Source of the DNA: CAVOXO01 sp963700425
Lineage (GTDB): Bacteria; Actinomycetota; Acidimicrobiia; Acidimicrobiales; Microtrichaceae
Reading direction: 5' to 3'
Length of the DNA: 64,000 nt
Assembly (NCBI GenBank): GCA_963700425.1
Contig: CAVOXO010000001.1
Location: 1,736,001-1,800,000 of the forward strand
The notes beneath the pieces are model-generated. The model was not told the DNA's origin. It made no database searches and saw only the letters and a list, made by a program, of their open reading frames with translations. The first letter of the stretch is position 1. Every line of letters begins with the position of its first letter. This document shows positions 41,337-49,155 of the stretch, one piece after another. The translations under genes were made by a program, and so were the position numbers.

Positions 41337-42460
41337 CAGGACACCCCGGAGGCGACCGCATCGGCGCGTTCCTCCACCAGGTCCATGTGGTCGTCGCACG
41401 CCACCATGGCCATGCGGACATGTCCAACTCCTGCCGGACCGTAGAACTCTCCTGGGCTGACGACCACCCCCAACCGTTCGGCGAGTCGGGCCGCGAAGCC
41501 CCAGTCATCGCCGGACGTGGCCACCCACAGGTAGAACGCGCCCTCGGGGAGATGTGCGTCGACGCCCACGCGATCGAGGATGCCGACCATCCTCGAGAGA
41601 CGACCGTGGTAGCGGTCGCGCTGGGCGTCCACGTGGGAGTCATCACCCCATGCCGCCACGGCGGCCGCCTGGGCGGGGCCCGGAACCATCAAGCCCATGT
41701 GCTTGCGGATCTCCGAGACGTAGCGGACGAGGTCGGGGTCGCCGGCGTAGAAGCCGGCCCTGGCTCCGGCGAGATTGGATCTCTTCGAGAGCGAATGAAC
41801 TGCCAGCACTCCTCGGTTGTCGGTATCGATCACGGTACGGGGAGGGCCGGCCCAGGTGAACTCGATGTAGCACTCGTCGCTGACGAGGACCACCCCGTTG
41901 TCTCGCGCCCAGGTGCGGGCTGCATCGATGTCCTCGAGCGCCCCGGTGGGATTGGCCGGTGTGTTGATCCACAGGCACAAGGCCCGCGCGGCATCGAGGG
42001 GATCAACGGTGGTCAGGTCGAGGGTTCCGTCGGGTCGGGGAGCGACAGGGACCGGCCGGCAGCCCGCCAGCTGAGCACCCATCGCATAGGAGGGGTAGGA
42101 GACGGCGGGGTACAGAACCGTGTCGAGATCCGGTCGTCGAAGGCTGAGCAGGTGGGGAAGCGAGGTCACGAACTCCTTGGTTCCCACACATGCGGCCAGG
42201 GCGCCGGGCTCGACGTCCACGCCGACCCGGCGGTGGAGCCACCCTGCGGCCGCGTCGCGATACCGCTCCGAACCGATGGACGGTGGGTAGCTCCGCTCGG
42301 CACCCGACGATCCGAACGCGTCGATGACTCGATCCGGCGGCGGATCGGTCGGGGTTCCGACGCTCAGATCGACCGGGCCACCGCGATGGGCGGCGGCGAG
42401 CTCCCGAATCGGGCCGAGGCGGTCGTAGGGATAGGGGGGCACCTCGAAGGGATCGATCAT
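41333..42460 (-). CDS. dapC: succinyldiaminopimelate aminotransferase
   Basis: A 375-residue class I/II PLP aminotransferase. Seen: VDLSVGTPTDPPPD, INTPANPTGALEDID, VSDECYIEFTW, the Schiff-base lysine in VHSLSKRSNLAGARAGF and KHMGLMVPGPAQAA. Its place between dapE (4-bp overlap) and hflX/dapF strongly suggests the DapC reaction, N-succinyl-2-amino-6-oxopimelate to N-succinyl-diaminopimelate. ATG 42460 lies two bases after the hflX stop, so these genes form one operon with dapF. Confidence 0.88.
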   Translation of the reverse strand: MIDPFEVPPYPYDRLGPIRELAAAHRGGPVDLSVGTPTDPPPDRVIDAFGSSGAERSYPPSIGSERYRDAAAGWLHRRVGVDVEPGALAACVGTKEFVTSLPHLLSLRRPDLDTVLYPAVSYPSYAMGAQLAGCRPVPVAPRPDGTLDLTTVDPLDAARALCLWINTPANPTGALEDIDAARTWARDNGVVLVSDECYIEFTWAGPPRTVIDTDNRGVLAVHSLSKRSNLAGARAGFYAGDPDLVRYVSEIRKHMGLMVPGPAQAAAVAAWGDDSHVDAQRDRYHGRLSRMVGILDRVGVDAHLPEGAFYLWVATSGDDWGFAARLAERLGVVVSPGEFYGPAGVGHVRMAMVACDDHMDLVEERADAVASGVSW

Positions 42461-42462
42461 CC

Positions 42463-43839
42463 TCACCGGTCTCCCTGCGGGTCGGCGAGCCCCACGGTGG
42501 GAACGACGAACTCGGCGAACCGTCCGAGATCTCGTTCGGAGAGGCGGGCGCACATTCTCATGGTGGTGTCTCCCGAGACCTCGGAGATCACGTCCCCCGC
42601 CCGGTGGATCGCGGCGATCACGTCTCCCCGGCCCCACGGGATGTCGAGCACGACCGGAGTCAACAGCGTCCTGAGACGGTCGGAGATGGCCCTCATCAGA
42701 TCGTCGACGCCCTCACCCGTGGTGGCCGAGATCGCCACCGCGCCCGGTAGGCGCTCCGCGACGGCCGCGGCGCGTTCGTCGCGATCGCATTTGTTGACCA
42801 CGATGAGTTGAGGAACCGTGGCGGCACCGATCGACTCCAGCACCTCGCGGACGGCCGCGATCTCCGCGTCGGGATCTCGGGACGAACCATCGACGACGTG
42901 GACGAGCAGGTCGGCCTGCGTCGTGATCTCCAGAGTCGAGGCGAACGCCTCGACGAGCTGATGGGGAAGCTTCCGGACGAATCCGACGGTGTCGGTGAGC
43001 AACACCGATTCCCCCCCGGGGAGGGACAGCCTCCTCGTGGTCGAATCGAGCGTGGCGAACAGGCGGTCCTCGACGAGGACCCCGGCGTCGGTCAGGCGGT
43101 TGAGCAACGTCGACTTCCCCGCGTTCGTGTAGCCGACGATCGCCACCTGAGCGACCGCCGACCGTCGTCGCGCCTTGCTCTGGGTCTCACGATGCGCCGA
43201 AATCCCGTCGAGTTGTCGATCGAGTCGCTGGATGCGCTGGACGAGGCGCCGCCGATCGACCTCGAGCTGGGTCTCACCGGGACCCCGGGTTCCGATGCCG
43301 CCGCCCTGTTGGCTCATCACCTTGCCGCGGCCTCCCAAGCGAGGAAGCCGATAGCGGAGCTGCGCGAGCTCGACCTGCGTCTTCCCTTCGATACTCGACG
43401 CGTTCTGGGCGAAGATGTCGAGAATCACCGCGGTCCGGTCGATCGCCGTCCGACCGAGAATACGTTCGAGATTGCGCTGCTGGGCCGGAGACAGCTCGTC
43501 GTCGAAGACGACCGTGTCGCAGTCGTGAGCAAGCGCCACGGACCGGATCTCCTCGACCTTGCCCGAGCCCACGTACGTCGCCGGGTCGGGTCGGGTTCGT
43601 CGTTGGATGATCCGAGCCACCACGTCGGCTCCGGCGGTGTCCACCAGTCGCTCGAGTTCATCGAGATGCTCGTCGACCAGCTCGTCATCGTAGGGCGGAA
43701 ACGACGCCCCGACGATCACGATCTTCTCGCGGAAACTTCGGTCGATGAACGCGCTGGACGTGGCTCCGAAATCGCCGAAGGCACCACGGTGGTCGGAAGG
43801 GGACTCGGCGATCACCGGGTCGTCGGAGCCCTCACCCAC
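42463..43839 (-). CDS. hflX: GTPase HflX
   Basis: A 458-residue ribosome-associated GTPase. The N-terminal HflX domain contains PATYVGSGKVEEI and LSPAQQRNLERILG, followed by the linker MSQQGGGIGTRGPGETQLEV. The GTPase domain has G1 GYTNAGKST, G3 DTVGF and G4 NKCD. It splits stalled ribosomes. GTG 43839 overlaps the dapF stop by eight bases; the frame stays open upstream through dapF but that is only shadow. It is the third gene of the miaA-dapF-hflX-dapC-dapE run. Confidence 0.94.
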   Translation of the reverse strand: MGEGSDDPVIAESPSDHRGAFGDFGATSSAFIDRSFREKIVIVGASFPPYDDELVDEHLDELERLVDTAGADVVARIIQRRTRPDPATYVGSGKVEEIRSVALAHDCDTVVFDDELSPAQQRNLERILGRTAIDRTAVILDIFAQNASSIEGKTQVELAQLRYRLPRLGGRGKVMSQQGGGIGTRGPGETQLEVDRRRLVQRIQRLDRQLDGISAHRETQSKARRRSAVAQVAIVGYTNAGKSTLLNRLTDAGVLVEDRLFATLDSTTRRLSLPGGESVLLTDTVGFVRKLPHQLVEAFASTLEITTQADLLVHVVDGSSRDPDAEIAAVREVLESIGAATVPQLIVVNKCDRDERAAAVAERLPGAVAISATTGEGVDDLMRAISDRLRTLLTPVVLDIPWGRGDVIAAIHRAGDVISEVSGDTTMRMCARLSERDLGRFAEFVVPTVGLADPQGDR

Positions 43840-44725
43840 GCCGACTCCCGGTTGCTCGTCGCCCACCGTTCGCCGCGAACTCCGCCGGATCGCGCTCCAC
43901 GGTGATCTCGGCGATGTGAACGGTCGGCCCCTCGAGGAAAGCCGACGACGTCGTGCTCGAGGCGACGTCGACGACGGCGGTCCCGCCGGGCATCGACACC
44001 TCGACCCGGGGCTCCACCAGCCCCCACCGGGACATGAGGGTGGCGGCCACCGTTGCGCCCGATCCACACGCCTGGGTGGCTCCCGCACCTCGCTCGAAGT
44101 GCCGGATCTCGAGGGCCGAGGCTCCGGTCGCGGCAACGAGGTGGACGTTGATCCCGCCGGGCGTGCGGCGGTCGATCTGCGACCCGATGGCGATGACATC
44201 GGCGTCTCTGACGAGCGCCGGGTCCCCGAGGTCGATGACGAGATGGGGGTTGCCGACGCTCGCGCTCCCCACATGGACCGCATCCGGTACGACCGCCGAC
44301 GCGTCGATCGGACCGATGTCGCTGACGGGCCCCATGTCGACGCGGACCATGAGGCATCGCGGCTCGGAGCCGACCCGGGCCGTGAGCTCGCGGCGACCCC
44401 CGGCCGCCTCGATGACCACCGAGCCCGACGGCTCTCCCCGGTGTTCCAGATGTGCCTGGCACAGGCATCGGATTCCGTTCCCGGAGATCTCCGCAACCGA
44501 ACCATCGGCGTTGAACAGCTCCATCACCACGTCGACACCGGTGTCGGCATCGGGAACGTGGCCCACGATGAGGCCGTCGGCGCCGATTCCGCGGTGACGG
44601 TCGCACCATCTCAGGGCTTCTGCGGGTCCGATGCCGGCCGTGCCACGATCCTGGCGTTCGTCCAGCACGACGAGGAAGTCGTTACCCAGTCCATGGTGCT
44701 TGGTCATGTGGAGGCGGGAGACCAT
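43832..44725 (-). CDS. dapF: diaminopimelate epimerase
   Basis: A 297-residue epimerase with HGLGNDFLVVLDER at the N-terminus, DGLIVGH, VGNPHLVIDL and FERGAGATQACGSGATVAA. DapF uses two cysteines as acid/base pair. The second (TQACGSGA) is present, but at the first position, FNADGSVAEISGNGIRCLC, Ser stands where the CGNG cysteine is usual. ATG 44725 lies one base after miaA; an internal ATG (MTKHHGLG) six codons later is the alternative start. It makes meso-diaminopimelate for peptidoglycan and lysine. Confidence 0.92.
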   Translation of the reverse strand: MVSRLHMTKHHGLGNDFLVVLDERQDRGTAGIGPAEALRWCDRHRGIGADGLIVGHVPDADTGVDVVMELFNADGSVAEISGNGIRCLCQAHLEHRGEPSGSVVIEAAGGRRELTARVGSEPRCLMVRVDMGPVSDIGPIDASAVVPDAVHVGSASVGNPHLVIDLGDPALVRDADVIAIGSQIDRRTPGGINVHLVAATGASALEIRHFERGAGATQACGSGATVAATLMSRWGLVEPRVEVSMPGGTAVVDVASSTTSSAFLEGPTVHIAEITVERDPAEFAANGGRRATGSRRG

Positions 44726-44726
44726 G

Positions 44727-45644
44727 TCAGAACACGGTAGTGGCGAGTTCGGCGGCCAATGATGCGGTTTCGGACGGCGAGGCAGGAGCGTCGACCCATC
44801 TCACCCGGGGATCGCGGGTGAACCATCGGATCTGACGGACGGCGAACTGCCGGGTTCTCGCGATGGCCCTCTCCGACGCCTGGTCCACGCCGAACCGGCC
44901 CGACAGGTGCTCGTGAAGCTCCCGGTACCCGAGCGCTTGGGATGCGGTACGGCCGGGCGGCTCGTCCGCGTCCCACAACCGGCGGACCTCGTCGAGGAAT
45001 CCCGCCGCCATCTGTCGCTCCCAGCGGGCGCGGATCGCCGGCTCCAGACCATCGCGTTCCGTTGCCAGTCCCACCAGGGTGTGATTCGTCGGCGGGTACC
45101 GATCGAGACCGGGCCCGAACGATGAAAAGGGCCGACCCGAACCCACGGTGACCTCCAGCGCCCGGACGATCCGACGACGATTCGACGACTCCATGCGGGC
45201 TGCGGCACCAGGGTCGAGATCGGCGAGACGGCGGTGCAGTTGCTCGGTGGAGGCTTCCGTCTCGATCTCCGCCCGCGCCTCGGGGAACTCCGGGGGTATG
45301 TCGAGTTCATCGATCACGGCGCGGTGGTAGAGGCCGGTTCCGCCCACGAGGATCGACCGGCGCTCCGCGGTCGCGATCGCCTCCATCGCCCGGTGCGCCT
45401 CGGCCGCGAACCAGGCGGCGCTGAAGCACTCGTGAGGATCGACGATGTCGATGAGATGATGAGGAACCAGTTCCCGATCATCTGCGCTGGGCTTCGCCGT
45501 ACCGATGTCCATTCCCCGGTACACGCACATCGAGTCGACCGAGACGATCTCGACGTCTCCCCGCACTCGGGCGATCTCCATGGCCAGGGCGCTCTTGTTG
45601 GATGCGGTGGGTCCGACGATCACCAGCGCCGGTTCGGCCGTCAC
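44727..45644 (-). CDS. miaA: tRNA dimethylallyltransferase
   Basis: A 305-residue enzyme that adds dimethylallyl to A37 of tRNAs reading codons beginning with U. Seen: P-loop GPTASNKSALA (a variant of GPTASGKT), DSMCVYRGMDIGTAKP, HHLIDIVDP, LVGGTGLYHRAV, SSNRRRIVRALEV and TRQFAVRQIRWF. The P-loop Asn replacing Gly is unusual but otherwise all motifs are kept. GTG 45644 overlaps the preceding gene's stop. MiaB, which further modifies the same base, is encoded two genes upstream. Confidence 0.94.
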   Translation of the reverse strand: MTAEPALVIVGPTASNKSALAMEIARVRGDVEIVSVDSMCVYRGMDIGTAKPSADDRELVPHHLIDIVDPHECFSAAWFAAEAHRAMEAIATAERRSILVGGTGLYHRAVIDELDIPPEFPEARAEIETEASTEQLHRRLADLDPGAAARMESSNRRRIVRALEVTVGSGRPFSSFGPGLDRYPPTNHTLVGLATERDGLEPAIRARWERQMAAGFLDEVRRLWDADEPPGRTASQALGYRELHEHLSGRFGVDQASERAIARTRQFAVRQIRWFTRDPRVRWVDAPASPSETASLAAELATTVF

Positions 45645-46202
45645 AGCAGTTGACCCAGAGTGATCCAGAACTCACTGCGGAGCGGCCCTGGCGCGGCATC
45701 GCCGTAGGTCTCGGCGAAGGCAACGACGAACGGTGGACCGCACGTCGCCGCGATCGCCGCCGCCATCCAGGCCACATCCATGGCGGGATCGCCGACACCC
45801 CAATGGGTGCCGGCCCGCCACCCCACGACCTCGTCGCCGGCGAGGTCGAGGTGGTCCAGGGTGCGAGCTCCCAGGACCATCGTCGAAGCCACATCGGGCG
45901 GCCGCAGCGCTTGCGCGGCCTGAAGCAGACGATCCGGGTGTGACCAGGCGGTAGGGCTCGTCGAACCGGCGGGCGTCGACCGCTCCGTCGGCACATCGGC
46001 GCTGAGCCAGATCGAGCAGCGCCGTCGCCGACACATCGGGTCCCTCGGGGGGCAGCGAATGGAGCCGTCGGAGGAAGCGGGCCACGGCACGAACGAGGCG
46101 GTCGGGAGACGCCTGGGCCTCCGCCGAATCACCGACGATCCCCGCCGCCGCGGGACCGAGAGCTGCGGCGAACCGCCGCGTCGAGGTCTCGGGGTACTTC
46201 AC
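45641..46202 (-). pseudogene. aminoglycoside-phosphotransferase-like protein, frameshifted
   Basis: From GTG 46202 the first frame gives MKYPETSTRRFAAALGPAAA, then AVARFLRRLHSLPPEG and DARRFDEP. The remainder (AWSHPDRLLQAAQALRPPDV, LDHLDLAGDEVVGWRAGTHW, GVGDPAMDVAWMAA) is one frame over and ends at 45641 with LGQLL. The shift is at about 45950-45956, and the 562-nt span fits one extra base. GVGDPAMDVAW is typical of the APH fold, but the catalytic HGD loop looks replaced (GARTLDHLDL), so even repaired it may be a non-catalytic relative. It lies between miaB and miaA with overlapping stop/start. Confidence 0.65.
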
Positions 46203-46211
46203 GGGGCCTGT

Positions 46212-47672
46212 TCAGCTCGCCGCGACCGGGATCTTGGTCCGGTGGCGGGCGGGATGGGTGATCTCGGTGAGTTCACCCATGAGGTAGCTCAGGTGACCTT
46301 CGGTCACCAGAACACGGGCACCGGTGCCCGGCTTCACGGGTTCGGTCGACGGGAAGTGGACGAGTCGGTTGTGGCGGGTCCGGCCGGTGAGCATGGCCGC
46401 GTCGGTCTTGGATCTGCCTTCGATCACCACGTCCTCGACCCGACCGATGCGCTCACGGTGGTGACGCAACGACAGCCGCTCGACCACGGCTCGGAGGCGT
46501 TCCATCCGTTCGACAGCCACCCTGTGCGGCACGAAGCGATCCACCATCTCCGCCGCTTCGGTTCCGGGGCGGGCCGAATAGACGAACGTGTACGCCGCGT
46601 CGAGGTCCGCTTCGACGACCACCTCGAGGGTTGCGTCGGCGTCTCGATCGGTCTCCCCGGGAAAGCCCACGATGATGTCGGTCGTCACGGCCAGATCGGG
46701 GATGGCCGCCCGGGCTGCCGCGACGCGTTGGAGATACCGCTCCGCGGTGTAGCCGCGGTGCATGGCGGCGAGGACCGAGTCGCTGCCCGACTGGAGCGGA
46801 AGGTGAAGGTGTTCGCACACCGCGTCCACCTCTGCCATGGCACCGATGGTGTCGTCACCGAGGTCCTTGGGATGCGGGCTGGTGAAGCGAACCCGCGAGA
46901 TGCCCTCGACGCCGCCGACGGCTCGCAACAGATCGGGGAACAGGGGGCGCAGGCGCCGTCCGTTGGCAATCCACGACGCTCCTGCGGTCGCTCGCTCGTC
47001 GATACCGTGGCCCGGCCGGCGCAGGGCCACGGCCAGATCCCGTCCGTAGGAATTCACGTTCTGGCCGAGGAGCGTGATCTCGCTCACCCCCTCGGCGGCG
47101 AGGGCCTCGACCTCTCCGACCAGTTCACCGAACGGTCGGGACATCTCGTCGCCCCTGACCGACGGGACGATGCAGAACGCACAGCTGTTGTCGCAACCGA
47201 TCTGGATGGTCACCCACGCCGAATAGCCGGCATCCCGCTGCCGGGGCAGAGCCGACGGGAACAGCTCGCCATCCTCGAGCGCAGCCGCCTCGAGTATCTC
47301 GACGACCGGACCTTCCCTCCGGGACCGATCCAACAGATCGACCACCCGTCCGACGTTGTGGGTACCCATGACGACATCGACGTGGGGAGCCCGGCGGGCG
47401 ATGTCGTCGCGATCCTTCTGGGCGAGGCAGCCCCCGACGACGATCTCGAGATCGGGGCGCCGGTCCTTGAGGGCCTTGAGATGGCCGAGTGTTCCGTAGA
47501 GCTTGTTGTCGGCGTTCTCCCGGATGCAGCAGGTGTTGAGAACAACGACGTCGGCATCATCGATGGAGTGGGCCGCGGTCATCCCGGCACCTGCGAACAC
47601 GCCCGCGATCTGCTCGGTGTCGTGCTCGTTCATCTGGCACCCGAAGGTGCGGATCAGGTACGTCTTCGACAC
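46212..47672 (-). CDS. miaB: tRNA-2-methylthio-N6-dimethylallyladenosine synthase
   Basis: A 486-residue radical SAM methylthiotransferase. The N-terminal UPF0004 domain starts KTYLIRTFGCQMNEHDTEQI with further cysteines in VVVLNTCCIRENAD and VVGGCLAQKD. The radical SAM cluster is CDNSCAFCIVPSVRG. GFPGETDRD and a C-terminal TRAM domain (GRTRHNRLVHFP) follow. A 25-residue insertion (HGIDERATAGASWIANGRRL) lies after SYGRDL. The start is GTG 47672. It acts after MiaA on the same tRNA position. Confidence 0.95.
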   Translation of the reverse strand: MSKTYLIRTFGCQMNEHDTEQIAGVFAGAGMTAAHSIDDADVVVLNTCCIRENADNKLYGTLGHLKALKDRRPDLEIVVGGCLAQKDRDDIARRAPHVDVVMGTHNVGRVVDLLDRSRREGPVVEILEAAALEDGELFPSALPRQRDAGYSAWVTIQIGCDNSCAFCIVPSVRGDEMSRPFGELVGEVEALAAEGVSEITLLGQNVNSYGRDLAVALRRPGHGIDERATAGASWIANGRRLRPLFPDLLRAVGGVEGISRVRFTSPHPKDLGDDTIGAMAEVDAVCEHLHLPLQSGSDSVLAAMHRGYTAERYLQRVAAARAAIPDLAVTTDIIVGFPGETDRDADATLEVVVEADLDAAYTFVYSARPGTEAAEMVDRFVPHRVAVERMERLRAVVERLSLRHHRERIGRVEDVVIEGRSKTDAAMLTGRTRHNRLVHFPSTEPVKPGTGARVLVTEGHLSYLMGELTEITHPARHRTKIPVAAS

Positions 47673-47847
47673 GGGGTCATGGTAGGAGACGGACCGCCCT
47701 CCTCAGCTACGCCTCCGGTGGCCCGCCGGCCCCGGGGCCGTGGGACACCTGACGTGGTGGCTGACAACGCAACTCCGGACGCCGCCCCTCGCTGAAACGT
47801 CGGGACAGTGCACTCGTGGAGTCGCGATGCGGCCGGTGCGAGAGGAC

Positions 47848-48912
47848 TCAGTCGCCGACGGGTACGGGTTCGTCGTCGGCCGCGACCAGATCGATGGGCT
47901 GATCGTCGGGATCGACCCCGATGCCGAGGTGAGTTCGGATCTTCTCGGTCAGTTCGACCATGATCTCGGGGGTCTCCATGAGGAAGACCTTGGCGTTCTC
48001 CCGACCCTGGCCGAGTTGTTCACCCTCGTAGGTGTACCAGGCCCCCGACTTCTTGACGAAGCCCAGATCGACCCCGATGTCGAGAACCGATCCCTCTCGG
48101 CTGATGCCCTTGCCGTACATGATGTCGAACTCGGCTTGACGGAACGGTGGGGCGACCTTGTTCTTGACGACCTTCACCCGGGTTCGGTTGCCCACGACCT
48201 CGACACCGTCCTTGATCGCCTCGATCCGGCGGATGTCGAGACGGATCGACGAGTAGAACTTGAGGGCGCGGCCACCCGGAGTCGTCTCGGGCGAACCGAA
48301 CATGACGCCGATCTTCTCGCGGAGCTGGTTGATGAAGACACAGATGGTGTCGGTCCGGCTGAGGCTCCCGGTCAGCTTTCGCAGCGCCTGTGACATGAGG
48401 CGAGCCTGAAGACCGACGTGGGTGTCGCCCATGTCGCCCTCGATCTCGGCCTTCGGCGTGAGTGCCGCGACGGAGTCGATGACCACGACGTCGATCGCGC
48501 CCGACCGGATGAGCATGTCGGTGATCTCGAGGGCCTGCTCCCCGGTGTCGGGTTGGGAGATGAGCAACTGGTCGACATCGACCCCGATGGCGCCTGCGTA
48601 GACCGGGTCCATGGCGTGCTCGGCATCGATGTACGCGCACGTCCCGCCGTTGCGCTGCGCCTCGGCGACCACGTGCATCGCCAACGTGGACTTCCCCGAG
48701 GACTCGGGACCATAGATCTCGGTGACGCGACCTCTCGGAAGACCACCGACGCCCAGAGCGATGTCGAGGGCAAGCGCTCCCGTCGAGATGGATTCGATGC
48801 GCATGGAGCCCTTCTCGCCCATTCGCATCACCGAACCCGTGCCGAACTGCTTCTCGATCTGGGCGAGTGCCCCTTCCAGCGCCTTGGCCTCTGCTGCGTT
48901 CTCTCTGTCCAC
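47848..48912 (-). CDS. recA: recombinase RecA
   Basis: A 354-residue protein with Walker A GPESSGKST (68-76), the Glu-containing IDAEHAMDPVYA, VVIDSVAALTPKAEIEGDMG, loop L2 region INQLREKIGVMFGSPETTPG and an acidic C-terminus. It drives homologous recombination and triggers LexA self-cleavage. GTG 48912 follows AGAAGGGA. The leader holds a hairpin touching that site and, further up, a perfect LexA box. No recX ORF lies directly downstream; the next gene is miaB. Confidence 0.96.
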   Translation of the reverse strand: MDRENAAEAKALEGALAQIEKQFGTGSVMRMGEKGSMRIESISTGALALDIALGVGGLPRGRVTEIYGPESSGKSTLAMHVVAEAQRNGGTCAYIDAEHAMDPVYAGAIGVDVDQLLISQPDTGEQALEITDMLIRSGAIDVVVIDSVAALTPKAEIEGDMGDTHVGLQARLMSQALRKLTGSLSRTDTICVFINQLREKIGVMFGSPETTPGGRALKFYSSIRLDIRRIEAIKDGVEVVGNRTRVKVVKNKVAPPFRQAEFDIMYGKGISREGSVLDIGVDLGFVKKSGAWYTYEGEQLGQGRENAKVFLMETPEIMVELTEKIRTHLGIGVDPDDQPIDLVAADDEPVPVGD

Positions 48913-48925
48913 GATGATGGGTCCC

Positions 48926-48952
48926 TTCTCGGTGGGGTGAGGCCACCGAGAA
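48926..48952 (-). promoter_or_regulatory. recA leader hairpin overlapping the ribosome binding site
   Basis: On the minus strand TTCTCGGTGG pairs perfectly with CCACCGAGAA (seven-base loop). The last bases of the 3' arm are part of the GAGAAGGGA ribosome binding site 13 bases before GTG 48912. The stem could mask the site and set recA translation. Confidence 0.5.
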
Positions 48953-49036
48953 CCGGTGGCGAGTGACGGGCGCTGACGCTAACGACGACCCCTGACAGCG
49001 AATGACCGAGGCGATCGTATTCCATCAGCGTAATTG

Positions 49037-49050
49037 CGAACACCCGTTCG
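49037..49050. promoter_or_regulatory. LexA box between recA and the Lhr helicase gene
   Basis: CGAACACCCGTTCG, a perfect CGAAC-N4-GTTCG palindrome about 125 bp before recA and 106 bp before the divergent helicase gene. It matches the boxes at lexA. It could regulate both genes. Confidence 0.85.
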
Positions 49051-49155
49051 AGCAAGGACCCTCACGGGCCGGTCCGGCGGGTCCACCGTCAGAGGTGTCC
49101 CGTAGGGTGTGGCGCGTGAAGCGACCCGCCCACGCCGAGCACCGGAGCGCCCTCC

